Shown piece by piece: positions 7,980-16,727 of a stretch of 64,000 nucleotides of DNA (position 1 is its first letter; every line of letters starts with the position of its first letter). Below the pieces are notes generated by a model, which worked only from the letters and a program-made list of their open reading frames with translations, did not search any database and was not told the origin of the DNA. Source of the stretch: Nitrospirales bacterium LBB_01 (lineage in GTDB: Bacteria > Nitrospirota > Thermodesulfovibrionia > Thermodesulfovibrionales > Magnetobacteriaceae); contig CP049016.1 of assembly GCA_004376055.2 (NCBI GenBank), forward strand, positions 496,001-560,000. Direction: 5' to 3'. The position numbers and the translations under genes are program-made.

Positions 7980-8720
7980 ATGCTTGTAGGTTATGGGATT
8001 TTAGCCGGTGAGACAGTCAAGGTATCTTCACCTGGCATCGTGCAGATTTCTGTTTTTAAGGAATGGGACGGTAATATAAGTGGAGCGGTAAATACGTCAA
8101 CATACTTAAAATCACTGGGAATTCCGGCTGTGTTTCATCCTGTGGGGTATTTTCTTTCTGAAACCAGAGAGGAGGTAAGACGTCAGAATATGGATGCGTT
8201 GCTCTATTTAGCCAAACACTCAACTCAGCCCATGATAGTGCATGATGAGACCACACCGTGGAGTACCCCATTGGTTGGACAGTATGAAGAGGCGTATGAG
8301 GAGGCTCTTAAGAAAATTACCGAACACTGTCCTGTCTCTATCGAAAACGCCTCAAACACATTGGATGTCACACGGTTTTGGCACAGGTTTGCATCCTCAA
8401 TAACATTGGACATAGGTCATGTTCAGGCCGCAGGGATTGATTCTGAGACATTTGTAGAGGAGCTTGATTCCGATCTTTGCAGCAAGGTTGAGTTTATCCA
8501 CGTGCACAGAGCAAACGGTCCTCATTATAACGGTGTCACTGACCACTGGGGGCTTACCCCAAACTGCAAAGAACTAAAGGCGTTGAGGAAATTTCTGAAA
8601 AGGAACTCTAACGTTAAAATTATTCTTGAAATAATAAACAAAGACGATGTCAGAGAGAGTCTTGCTCTTATAGAAGATGTGGTAAGGGAGGTTAACTATG
8701 CTGTTAATACCGGCAATTGA
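7980..8720 (+). CDS. Sugar phosphate isomerase/epimerase-like TIM-barrel protein
   Basis: The 246-residue protein has the xylose isomerase-like TIM-barrel pattern with metal-ligand motifs: PMIVHDET, CPVSIENAS (Glu after strand 5), SITLDIGHVQ (Asp, His), KVEFIHVHRA (His) and KIILEIIN (Glu). Members include epimerases and AP-endonuclease-like enzymes; the substrate is not evident. It overlaps hisA by 23 bases and is probably co-transcribed with it. The ATG at 7980 has no recognisable Shine-Dalgarno and sits only a few bases after a TAAAAT box, so the message may be leaderless or the start slightly off. Confidence 0.72.
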   Translation: MLVGYGILAGETVKVSSPGIVQISVFKEWDGNISGAVNTSTYLKSLGIPAVFHPVGYFLSETREEVRRQNMDALLYLAKHSTQPMIVHDETTPWSTPLVGQYEEAYEEALKKITEHCPVSIENASNTLDVTRFWHRFASSITLDIGHVQAAGIDSETFVEELDSDLCSKVEFIHVHRANGPHYNGVTDHWGLTPNCKELKALRKFLKRNSNVKIILEIINKDDVRESLALIEDVVREVNYAVNTGN

Positions 8721-9423
8721 TTTAAAAAACGGTTTTTGTGTAAGGCTGCTTCAGGGCAAAAGAGAGGAGGTCACTCAGTACTCAGACGATCCTGCAAGCA
8801 CTGCAAAGAGATGGGTGCATGACGGGGCTGAGTTAATCCATGTCGTTGACCTTGACGGCGCATTTAGCGGAGAGCAGAAAAACATAGAGAGTATAAAGGA
8901 GATTCGTGCGGCAGTGGATGTTCCAATTGAAGTCGGTGGGGGCATAAGAAGTATCGAGCGAATTGCAATGCTTCTGTCCCTTGGGGTTGACAGTATAATT
9001 TTGGGCACAGTAGCCGTTATAAACCCCATGCTTCTTGAGCAGGCTTGTGAAAAGTTTCCCGGTAAGATAATTGTAGGTATTGACGCTAAAGACGGGAAAG
9101 TAGCGATAAAGGGCTGGGAGGAGGTCACAGAGGTTGATGCTGGGGCACTTTCAAAAAATGCAGAAAAAGTTGGAGCCTCGGCAATTATTTATACGGATAT
9201 TGTAAGAGATGGGATGCTTTCCGGACCAAATGTTTCTGCCACAAAAGCTATTGCTGAACGGGTGAAAATACCGGTTATTGCTTCAGGTGGGATTTCAACG
9301 CTTAGCGATATTGAAAATCTTGCTAAAACCGGCGTTATATATGGCGCTATCACAGGGAAAGCAATTTATAGCGGCGCTATACATCTTAAGGAGGCGATAG
9401 AGTTTGTTAAAAACATTAAATAA
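8698..9423 (+). CDS. hisA: Phosphoribosylformimino-5-aminoimidazole carboxamide ribotide isomerase HisA
   Basis: HisA catalyses the fourth step of histidine synthesis, the Amadori isomerisation of ProFAR to PRFAR. The 241-residue TIM barrel starts MLLIPAIDLKNGFCVRLLQG with the catalytic Asp8, has the phosphate-binding GGGIRS and ASGGIST motifs, and the second catalytic Asp in YTDIVRDGM. Length is normal. The start has GGAGG at the right distance inside the end of the preceding gene. hisF follows after 233 bases that hold a dispersed repeat. Confidence 0.96.
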   Translation: MLLIPAIDLKNGFCVRLLQGKREEVTQYSDDPASTAKRWVHDGAELIHVVDLDGAFSGEQKNIESIKEIRAAVDVPIEVGGGIRSIERIAMLLSLGVDSIILGTVAVINPMLLEQACEKFPGKIIVGIDAKDGKVAIKGWEEVTEVDAGALSKNAEKVGASAIIYTDIVRDGMLSGPNVSATKAIAERVKIPVIASGGISTLSDIENLAKTGVIYGAITGKAIYSGAIHLKEAIEFVKNIK

Positions 9424-9533
9424 ATCTACCCATAGCGCCTTGCCAGCTGTTGGTGTGTACGCTAAGGAGCCTCCAATTAACTGCGGTATTTTTTTTAGTA
9501 AGAACCTCTTTAGTAAGGAATATACTTTATGTT

Positions 9534-9615
9534 GTCATTCCTGCGAAAGCAGGAATCCAGGTCACTTAAAGGAGGTTTTAAAAGAACTGGATTCCCGCTC
9601 GGGGGCGGGAATGAC
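9534..9615. repeat. Dispersed hairpin repeat, copy 1 (arms in rearranged orientation)
   Basis: Two imperfect palindromic arms, 9534-9560 (core ATTCCTGCGAAAGCAGGAAT) and 9587-9615 (core ATTCCCGC...GCGGGAAT), are separated by 26 bases. Each arm is the reverse complement of the corresponding arm in the other six copies, but their order is not reversed, so the CTGG/CCAG ends face inward instead of outward. It lies between hisA and hisF. The ATTCC(C)-N-GGGAAT arms resemble the dRS3-type repeats known from Neisseria. Confidence 0.9.
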
Positions 9616-9656
9616 ATATAAAAAAAACTTAGAGAGAGTTTCTCAGGAGCAGCGTT

Positions 9657-10502
9657 ATGCTTGCTAAGAGAATAATACCGTGTCTTGATGTGCGGGACGG
9701 GCGGGTTGTAAAGGGAGTTAACTTTGTAAATCTAAGAGATGCCGGAGACCCCGTGGAAAACGCCATTTTTTATGACGCTGAGGGTGCCGATGAGTTGACG
9801 TTTCTTGATATAACGGCATCTCACGAAAAGAGAAAAATCATTCTTGATGTTGTGGAAAGAACTGCGGCTGAGGTGTTTATTCCGGTAACAGTCGGAGGGG
9901 GAATCAATACGCTTTCAGACATCAGCGATTTACTTAACGCAGGGTGTGATAAGGTATCAATAAACACGGCGGCAGTAAAAACCCCTGGATTTATCAAAGA
10001 GGCGTCGGAGCGTTTTGGCAGTCAGTGCATTGTTGTGGCAATAGACGCTAAGCGCAGTGTGGGAGCAGCAGGGGAGTTGCCCGATTGGTTGACATCTGAT
10101 GTAAATCTGCATGGACTAAGTTTAAACGCTGGCTCTGGTGCAGAGGGAGAAAACCGTTTTGAAGTTTACACTCATGGGGGCAGAAAGGCGCGCGGCATAG
10201 ATGCTCTCAAATGGGCAAAGTACATGGAGGAGCTGGGGGCGGGAGAGATACTGCTTACAAGCATGGACAAAGACGGCACTAAGAGCGGCTATGACATAGA
10301 GTTAAACAGGGCAATTTCTGAGGGAGTCGGGATTCCAGTGATAGCCTCAGGGGGTGCCGGCACACTGGAACATTTATACGATGCGCTGGAATATGGTAAA
10401 GCTGATGCTGTTTTAGCCGCCTCCATTTTTCATTTCAGGGAATATTCCATCAAAGAGGCCAAAATGTTTCTTGACTCTAAAGGCATTACGATGAGGCTTT
10501 AG
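9657..10502 (+). CDS. hisF: Imidazole glycerol phosphate synthase cyclase subunit HisF
   Basis: HisF forms imidazole glycerol phosphate and AICAR from PRFAR with ammonia from HisH. The barrel motifs are complete: [20 protein letters not shown] with the catalytic Asp, TVGGGINT, and the second catalytic Asp in [14 protein letters not shown]. At 281 residues it is about 25 longer than usual. The extra residues lie at about 134-166, between VVAIDAKR and [10 protein letters not shown], where most HisF proteins have a short beta-turn. hisH is not adjacent. The start has AGGAG 10 bases upstream. Confidence 0.95.
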   Translation: MLAKRIIPCLDVRDGRVVKGVNFVNLRDAGDPVENAIFYDAEGADELTFLDITASHEKRKIILDVVERTAAEVFIPVTVGGGINTLSDISDLLNAGCDKVSINTAAVKTPGFIKEASERFGSQCIVVAIDAKRSVGAAGELPDWLTSDVNLHGLSLNAGSGAEGENRFEVYTHGGRKARGIDALKWAKYMEELGAGEILLTSMDKDGTKSGYDIELNRAISEGVGIPVIASGGAGTLEHLYDALEYGKADAVLAASIFHFREYSIKEAKMFLDSKGITMRL

Positions 10503-10512
10503 CGTATAACCC

Positions 10513-11079
10513 ATGGAGCCTAAGATATCAAGAGGGCGGCTGCTCTTACTTGCAGTTTTGACTGAATCCGGGGCACTCTTGTGTGCTGTTGCCATGTCAT
10601 GGTACTACGAGTTTGATCTTATTCCAACACCTAAGAATATTTTAAAAGAGGCAGCTTACGGAATCCTGTTTGCTGTTTTCCCGTTTGCGCTCTTTATTTT
10701 TACGCTTTCAAAGAGCGCTGACAATATTGGTTTTCTCAGGAAATCAAGAAATTTTATGCTAAATGAGATAAGAGAACTGTTTTCAGAGGCGAAGGTGGTG
10801 GACGTCTTTTTTATATCAATAATCGCAGGAATATGTGAGGAGGCGTTTTTTCGCGGCGCTCTTCAGTTAAAAATGGGACTTATAACCTCAAGTCTGGTCT
10901 TTGGGCTGTTTCATTTTATTAATCCGGTATATTTTGTATTTGCTACTCTTATGGGCCTCTACCTTGGCGCCCTGTATTCTTTCACGGGCACCCTTCTTGC
11001 TCCAATGCTCTGTCATTTTGCTTACGATTTTGCAGCACTGTGTTATCTCATAAATTACACAAAAAATGAGATTATCTGA
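10513..11079 (+). CDS. CPBP-family intramembrane metalloprotease-like protein
   Basis: The 188-residue membrane protein has four to five hydrophobic segments and the CPBP/Abi motifs: GICEEAFFRGAL (EExxxR, about residues 114-125), FGLFHF (FxxxH) and a C-terminal HFAYDF. These residues form the glutamyl/His active site of Rce1-like proteases. The target is unknown. It follows hisF by 10 bases and may share its transcript. No Shine-Dalgarno is obvious at the ATG. Confidence 0.82.
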   Translation: MEPKISRGRLLLLAVLTESGALLCAVAMSWYYEFDLIPTPKNILKEAAYGILFAVFPFALFIFTLSKSADNIGFLRKSRNFMLNEIRELFSEAKVVDVFFISIIAGICEEAFFRGALQLKMGLITSSLVFGLFHFINPVYFVFATLMGLYLGALYSFTGTLLAPMLCHFAYDFAALCYLINYTKNEII

Positions 11080-11098
11080 CATATCGCCCGGTAAGCCT

Positions 11099-11128
11099 TT
11101 GTATGAACAGGCATACTTGTACTATAAT
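11099..11128 (+). promoter_or_regulatory. Candidate sigma-70 promoter of the acetate kinase fusion gene
   Basis: A perfect TATAAT (11123-11128) is preceded at 18 bases by a weak -35, TTGTAT. It lies 44 bases before the start of the fusion gene. Confidence 0.5.
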
Positions 11129-11171
11129 ACGTAGGCAATGAAATTGTTAATCTGTTAACTCGGAGGGGAAA

Positions 11172-13487
11172 ATGAATTTGAATAAATTTTTATCGCAGGT
11201 AAAGCAGTTTGAGGAGTTGAGTGATGAGGAGTTGAGGGTCATTTCAGAGGCTGCCTCCGTGGTGGACTACTCAGACGGCATGTACATAAAGCGTGTAGGT
11301 GAGATGAGCAGGTTTTTTTATGTTGTCTATGACGGCAAGGTACGAGTGGCTTTAGAGTCTGGCGATACCATTACAATGTTTACACGCGGGGATATTTTTG
11401 GAGAGATGTCCCTTATGACAGGTGAGCCCTCAGGAGCAGATATAGTATCAGAGGGCAGCTCTCAGGTTGTAAAACTACCAAGGGAACTCGTTTCACATAT
11501 TATTTCAGGAAATCCTGCGGCTATGACAAAAATAGCCAAAACCATAGCCCACCGTCTGATTAAAAGAGATAGCAGCGAAAACGAAAAGTCTTCAATTCGT
11601 AACGCTAAAACTAAATCCAACGACCCCTATGATCTGGATTTTAGCTCAGCCATAGATCCGATAAAAATACTTGTCATAAATTCCAGAGCTAATTCTCTGA
11701 AGTTTTCACTGTTTGACACACGGTACAGTGTTGCCGCTATGGATGGGATAGTGGATAAAATCGGAACGTCATTGTCTTTTTATAAGGGGTCAGGCTCAAG
11801 GGGTGATTTTGAAGGAGACGTGTTAGTCGGCAGTATGGAGGAGGCGATTAAGCTTGTGGTGACACTGCTTACCGATGCTAAAGGGGGCGTCATCGGCAAA
11901 ATTGAAGAAATAACGGCGGTTGGACACCGTGTGGTTCATGGCGGCAACAAGTTTTATAATTCTATAGTAATAGATAAGAGTGTGATAGAGAACATAAAGG
12001 AATTCAATGTGTTTGCTCCCTTTCATAACCCTCATAACTTAGAGGGGATAGAGTGCTTGATGAGGCTGCTCCCTAATGCCTCTCACGTTGCGGTATTTGA
12101 CACGGCATTCCACAAGGGGATACCCGAACATGCCCGCAGATATGCACTGACTCCCAGCCTAAATACCGATGATAGAATACGGCGTTATGGTTTTCATGGA
12201 GTCAACCACCACTACGTGACACTGAAGGCAGCCGAGTATCTTAAAAAAACAACCGGACAGCTTAAGGTAATTTCCTGTCATCTCGGGCACGGCTCCTCGA
12301 TAACGGCAATAGACCACGGCAGAAGCATTGACACCAGCATGGGGATGACTCCGCTTGAGGGACTTGTCATGGGCTCACGGAGCGGGGATGTTGACCCCGG
12401 GCTGCTTCTGTATCTCATGACGCTTGGCTACACGGCTGATGATTTAAACAAGATGTTAAACGAACAAAGCGGCATAAAGGGAGTCAGTGAGGTTAGCAGC
12501 TACATGGAGGAGGTGCTTGCAGCTGCGGAGGATGGAAATAGAAAAGCAGAGACGGCTGTCAGTATGTTTTGCTACAAGGTGAAAAAGTACATAGGATCAT
12601 ATATAGCAGCTCTGGGCGGATTAGATGTTTTGGTATTTACAGGCGGTATAGGCAGTAATTCAACGGAGGTGCGGGCAAGGATATGTCAAGGGCTTGACCC
12701 TTTTGGCATAACTCTTGATGACAACGCAAACCGGCAAGTGCGTCCATTTTTAAGACAGGTTGAGGAAATATCAGAGGCAAACTCTAAGGTCAAAACTCTT
12801 GTAATACAGGCCGATGAAAAGCGTATGATAGCTCGTGAAACCCTTCACGCTCTGGGCAGACACACCACTGTGAGCAGTCGACAACAGGAGTACAAACAGA
12901 CCCCTATTCCTGTAAACGTATCAGCCCACCACGTGCATGTTACACCGGAGGCATTTAAGGTACTCTTTGGCGAGGGCAAACAGTTGACCGAAAAAGCGCC
13001 ACTTAGTCAACCCGGTCAGTATGCGGCAAATGAGACAGTTAATCTGATTGGCCCCAAGGGAAGAGTGGAAAAAGTGCGCATACTGGGGCCTTACAGAAAG
13101 GACTGTCAGGTGGAAATATCCCGCACGGAGGAGTTTAAACTTGGAATAGATGCGCCTGTCAGAGACTCCGGCGATATAGAGGGTACACCGGGAATTACGC
13201 TTGAGGGGACAGTTGGACAGTTAAAACTGGAAAAAGGCTTAATTTGCGCAAGACGTCACGTTCACATGTCCCCAGAGGATGCCCTCAAATTTGGACTAAG
13301 AGACAGAGATGTTGTGCTTATTAAAATAAAGAGCAAGCGGGAACTGACATTTGGCGACGTTTTAGTCAGAGTACATCCTGATTTCAGACTTGATATGCAC
13401 ATTGATACGGATGAGGGAAACGCTGTGGAACACGAGGCAGGTATGGTTGGCTTCATTGAGGGCATTCAACACAGAGCATATATGTAG
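11172..13487 (+). CDS. Trifunctional fusion: cNMP-binding-like domain, acetate kinase, PduL phosphotransacylase
   Basis: One 771-residue frame holds three domains. Residues about 4-130 are a cyclic-nucleotide-binding beta roll (FGEMSLMTGEPSG), in which the phosphate-binding Arg of true cAMP sites is not obvious. Residues about 160-560 are acetate kinase, with AVGHRVVHGG, FAPFHNPHNLEGI, RRYGFHGVNHHYV, CHLGHGSSITA and VFTGGIGSNS. Residues about 575-771 are PduL-type phosphate acyltransferase, with the two His motifs SAHHVHV and ARRHVHMSP. Together the enzymes would convert acetyl-CoA to acetate plus ATP, or the reverse, in one chain. The first lobe motif of AckA is altered (INSRANSLK rather than NxGSSSxK). 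GGAGGGG precedes the ATG. The frame is uninterrupted, so this is a true fusion. Confidence 0.92.
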   Translation: MNLNKFLSQVKQFEELSDEELRVISEAASVVDYSDGMYIKRVGEMSRFFYVVYDGKVRVALESGDTITMFTRGDIFGEMSLMTGEPSGADIVSEGSSQVVKLPRELVSHIISGNPAAMTKIAKTIAHRLIKRDSSENEKSSIRNAKTKSNDPYDLDFSSAIDPIKILVINSRANSLKFSLFDTRYSVAAMDGIVDKIGTSLSFYKGSGSRGDFEGDVLVGSMEEAIKLVVTLLTDAKGGVIGKIEEITAVGHRVVHGGNKFYNSIVIDKSVIENIKEFNVFAPFHNPHNLEGIECLMRLLPNASHVAVFDTAFHKGIPEHARRYALTPSLNTDDRIRRYGFHGVNHHYVTLKAAEYLKKTTGQLKVISCHLGHGSSITAIDHGRSIDTSMGMTPLEGLVMGSRSGDVDPGLLLYLMTLGYTADDLNKMLNEQSGIKGVSEVSSYMEEVLAAAEDGNRKAETAVSMFCYKVKKYIGSYIAALGGLDVLVFTGGIGSNSTEVRARICQGLDPFGITLDDNANRQVRPFLRQVEEISEANSKVKTLVIQADEKRMIARETLHALGRHTTVSSRQQEYKQTPIPVNVSAHHVHVTPEAFKVLFGEGKQLTEKAPLSQPGQYAANETVNLIGPKGRVEKVRILGPYRKDCQVEISRTEEFKLGIDAPVRDSGDIEGTPGITLEGTVGQLKLEKGLICARRHVHMSPEDALKFGLRDRDVVLIKIKSKRELTFGDVLVRVHPDFRLDMHIDTDEGNAVEHEAGMVGFIEGIQHRAYM

Positions 13488-13521
13488 TTTTGCCTTTACC
13501 ATTAATTCAGTTAACAAGAAA

Positions 13522-13640
13522 CTGGATTCCTGCTTTCGCAGGAATGACAAAAAAGGAAGACGGAATGACCTCACCTAAAGGGGATTCCCCTGTAAAATCG
13601 CTCCCATCCTTGTCATTCCCGCCTCCGAGCGGGAATCCAG
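13522..13640. repeat. Dispersed hairpin repeat, copy 2
   Basis: The left arm is 13522-13548 (core ATTCCTGCTTTCGCAGGAAT) and the right arm 13612-13640 (core ATTCCCGCCTCCGAGCGGGAAT). The outer ends are CTGG and CCAG. The inner segment (gacctcacctaaaggg...) is nearly the same as that of copy 4. It sits just downstream of the acetate kinase fusion gene and could act as a terminator. Confidence 0.92.
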
Positions 13641-13683
13641 TCTTTTTTAGGAGAGCTAACATCTGGTTTTGCTTTCAATTTTT

Positions 13684-13712
13684 TTGAATATTATCACAAT
13701 TTATGTTACAAT
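13684..13712 (+). promoter_or_regulatory. Sigma-70 promoter of the first two-component cluster
   Basis: TTGAAT and TACAAT are separated by 17 bases, 71 bases before the start of the first double-receiver gene. Confidence 0.7.
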
Positions 13713-13782
13713 TGGCTACTTACCGCCTAACTCAAGAGGGTAGGATAAGAGATGACTATGGCGCTAACGCTGTGGAGGTACT

Positions 13783-14994
13783 ATGTATAAAGTTCTGTTG
13801 ATAGAAGACGATGATACAGCCAGAAAGCAGTTGGCAAAGTTTGTTCAGAAGGAGCGCTTTGAGGTAGTACAGGCCGAAAACGGGCGTGTTGGTATAGAGC
13901 TTTTTGAGTCTGAACATCCACACATAGTGTTGACTGATTTGAAAATGCCTGATATTGACGGCATGGAGGTCGTTCACACTGTTAAACGCCTATCCCCTGA
14001 GACAGAGATAATCGTATTTACCGGCTACGGAGAGGTGGACACGGCAATAGCAGCCATTCGCGAAGGGGTATTGGACTACCTGAAAAAACCGATAGACCTT
14101 GACGCTCTTAGTATGGCTTTGGGACGTGCTTCAGAAAAAATCAGCATGAGGCACTCAGAGCAACTGTATCCTCATATTCTTTTAGCTGAGGATGAGGAAA
14201 CACCACGCATACGGCTTAAGAGGATATTAGAAAAGGAAAATTGGAGGGTTTTTGATGTTTCAAACGGTGAGGAGGCTCTCAGCACATTCATCAGCACAAA
14301 GATGGATATTGTTCTTTTAGATATCAAAATGCCTAAATTGGACGGACTTGAGGCGCTGCATCAGATGCGGGCCATAAATGATGATTTTGAGGCAATAATT
14401 TTTACCGGTTATGGTGATGAGCACAGCGCCATAAATGCGATGCGGTGTGGGGCAGTAAGTTTCTTAAGAAAGCCGGTTGATCTTGACCAACTGATAGCTA
14501 CAATTGAAAAAGCGCTGGAAAAGCTCTACAGAGACAGAGCGCTGAGGTATCGCACGCGAGAGCTTGAATTAGCCAAGCAGATTCTCGCTCATATTACCGA
14601 CGAGGAAGAGGTAATACTAAATATCCACAAAAATGTTGTGGAACAATCACTGACTTTTGCCCAAAAATTAATGGACTCCATTCCCACACCGGTTATTGTA
14701 ATAAATAAGGACCTCACAATAATATATATGAATAAATCTATGCTTGAAGCGTTAGATTTCACGCCTAAAAGGATTGACGAGAAACTGCTTGAAAATTTAA
14801 AAAATCTTGGAATTAAAGACCTTTCTATTGAACAGATAACCAATGCTATAGACATCCTATTTTTAGAACCCGGTAAATTAGAAATCCTAAAAACAGGCGC
14901 TCATTCGTTAATCACCCTTACTTTGATTACGGTTGTCGGCGATGTTAAGGAACATTATGTCTTGATGGCGATGCGCGGCGAAAGATCGGCTTAG
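13783..14994 (+). CDS. Double-receiver response regulator with C-terminal PAS-like domain (paralogue A)
   Basis: The 403-residue protein has two complete receiver domains: residues 1-120 with phosphoacceptor Asp52 (VLTDLKMP) and residues 128-245 with Asp180 (VLLDIKMP), each with the acidic pocket and the KP pair. After a helical linker, residues about 295-395 look like a divergent PAS domain (DSIPTPVIVINKDLTIIYMN). There is no DNA-binding or enzymatic output domain. A full-length paralogue of identical size lies at 21303-22514 at the other end of the cluster. GGAGGT precedes the ATG. It is likely a phosphorelay intermediate or adaptor. Confidence 0.85.
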   Translation: MYKVLLIEDDDTARKQLAKFVQKERFEVVQAENGRVGIELFESEHPHIVLTDLKMPDIDGMEVVHTVKRLSPETEIIVFTGYGEVDTAIAAIREGVLDYLKKPIDLDALSMALGRASEKISMRHSEQLYPHILLAEDEETPRIRLKRILEKENWRVFDVSNGEEALSTFISTKMDIVLLDIKMPKLDGLEALHQMRAINDDFEAIIFTGYGDEHSAINAMRCGAVSFLRKPVDLDQLIATIEKALEKLYRDRALRYRTRELELAKQILAHITDEEEVILNIHKNVVEQSLTFAQKLMDSIPTPVIVINKDLTIIYMNKSMLEALDFTPKRIDEKLLENLKNLGIKDLSIEQITNAIDILFLEPGKLEILKTGAHSLITLTLITVVGDVKEHYVLMAMRGERSA

Positions 14995-15005
14995 GGAGCT
15001 GAAGC

Positions 15006-16712
15006 ATGATGTCAGGTTCAAAAATTGTTCTCATCGTTGATGACGATAAGATGACAACTGCTCTTTTGGAAAAAGAGTTATTAAGAGGTTTTTTTACTGT
15101 TTTTACTGCGCCTGACGGTAAAACAGCCCTTGAAAAAATAGATACTACTAATGCCGGCATTGTCCTTATTGATGTCAACCTTCCCGACATAAACGGAATA
15201 GAGTTAATTAAAAAAGTTAAAGCAAAAAAACCTGAGTGTGAGATAATAATAATTACCGGCTATGGAACTCAGGATATAGCTATTCAGTCGCTTAAGCACG
15301 GGGCCTTAGACTACATAGAAAAGCCTATAAACATAGAGGAGCTTTTTGCAGCATTGGGAAGAGCTCAGGAAAAACTTACCGAAAAAAGCTCCCTCTTTAC
15401 CAAAAACACTCTTTTAATAATTGATGACGATGAGGTGGTAATAAAGAGACTGAAGAGGTTTTTTGAGTCTGAGGGGTTTGAGGTGTTTACAGCAACAAGC
15501 GGACTAAGAGGCTTAGAGATTATTGAATTCAGTAAAATAGACGTTGTTATTTCAGATATAAACATGAGCGATATGGACGGCATAGAGGTGATTACTGCGG
15601 CTAAGAAATATTATCAGGACATAGAGGGCATTATGGTAACAGGCGCTAACGATGATGAAAACGCCATAAGATCCCTTCGTGCTGGGGCTATAGACTATTT
15701 AACTAAACCTGTTAACCTTGATGAGCTGCTGTTTTCTGTTAAAAAGGCCATAGAACGAATACACCTTAACAGAACACGTCTCTACAGAAACCGCGAGCTT
15801 AAGATATCCACAGAAATCATCTCCAAGATGAACGAGGAGCTTGAAAGAAGGATACAGGAAAGGTCAACTGAGCTTAGCAAAATGCAGGTGCAGCTTTTTC
15901 AGACTTCAAAACTTGCAACACTCGGTGAGATGTCGGCAGGGCTTGCACACGAAATAAATCAACCACTGGGCGGCATAGCTCTTGTTGCCAAGAGTTTTCG
16001 CAAGCTCTTAGAACGGGATAGTTTAACAGAGACGGAGATTGTCTCCGGTCTCAATGACATCGAATCATCTGTAAAAAGAATGACTAAGATAATTCAACAC
16101 ATCAGGACCTTTGCCAGACAGGATACCCTGAAATTCGTAAAAGTTGATGTTGTTGATACAGTGGAGTCGGCTTTCAGCCTTTTGGATGAACAGCTAAGGC
16201 TTCATGAGATAGCAGTCATAAAGGACTTTGAGCCCTCCCTCCCTCAGATTATCGGAGAGCCTTATCAACTTGAGCAGGTGTGGATAAATCTTATCACTAA
16301 CGCCCGGGATGCTATGGATGAGAAGGATAAGCAACTATGTGCTGCAAGGATTGAATCATGTGATTACAGCAAGCGCCTCAACGTTACCGTCAAATACGAT
16401 ATTGATTTAGACTCTGTGGTTGTGACAGTTGCCGATAATGGAATTGGAATGAATAGAAAGGTCAGAGAGCGGGTGCTGGAACCGTTTTTTACAACAAAAG
16501 AGGTCGGACAGGCAACAGGACTGGGACTTTCGATAAGTTATGGTATTATAAGAAATCATAAGGGTAGAATTGAAATAGAAAGCCTTGAAGATGACCATAC
16601 AACAATAAAAGTGATATTCCCTACAGAGGATTCTCCTATTTATCAGAAGTTGGAGGAGACAGCTGAAAAACACGATGCGGTGATGGCAGCAAACAGTGAA
16701 AGGTTGTCTTAG
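15006..16712 (+). CDS. Hybrid histidine kinase with two N-terminal receivers
   Basis: The 568-residue cytoplasmic protein has two receiver domains (residues about 5-120, Asp in VLIDVNLP; and 130-245, Asp in VISDINMS), a coiled coil (ELERRIQERSTELSKMQVQL), a HisKA dimerisation domain with phosphoacceptor His in GLAHEINQPL (about residue 319), and a HATPase domain (NARDAMDE, DNGIGM, EPFFTTKEV, GLGLS). There are no membrane segments. Receivers N-terminal to the kinase suggest its activity is controlled by phosphorylation from another kinase. It lies 11 bases after the double-receiver gene. Confidence 0.9.
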   Translation: MMSGSKIVLIVDDDKMTTALLEKELLRGFFTVFTAPDGKTALEKIDTTNAGIVLIDVNLPDINGIELIKKVKAKKPECEIIIITGYGTQDIAIQSLKHGALDYIEKPINIEELFAALGRAQEKLTEKSSLFTKNTLLIIDDDEVVIKRLKRFFESEGFEVFTATSGLRGLEIIEFSKIDVVISDINMSDMDGIEVITAAKKYYQDIEGIMVTGANDDENAIRSLRAGAIDYLTKPVNLDELLFSVKKAIERIHLNRTRLYRNRELKISTEIISKMNEELERRIQERSTELSKMQVQLFQTSKLATLGEMSAGLAHEINQPLGGIALVAKSFRKLLERDSLTETEIVSGLNDIESSVKRMTKIIQHIRTFARQDTLKFVKVDVVDTVESAFSLLDEQLRLHEIAVIKDFEPSLPQIIGEPYQLEQVWINLITNARDAMDEKDKQLCAARIESCDYSKRLNVTVKYDIDLDSVVVTVADNGIGMNRKVRERVLEPFFTTKEVGQATGLGLSISYGIIRNHKGRIEIESLEDDHTTIKVIFPTEDSPIYQKLEETAEKHDAVMAANSERLS

Positions 16713-16727
16713 GGAGGCAGCTGACAC

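Noticed and set aside
9404-9667. 87-codon frame between hisA and hisF
   Set aside because: It runs through repeat copy 1 and overlaps both his genes; no ribosome binding site and no family pattern.
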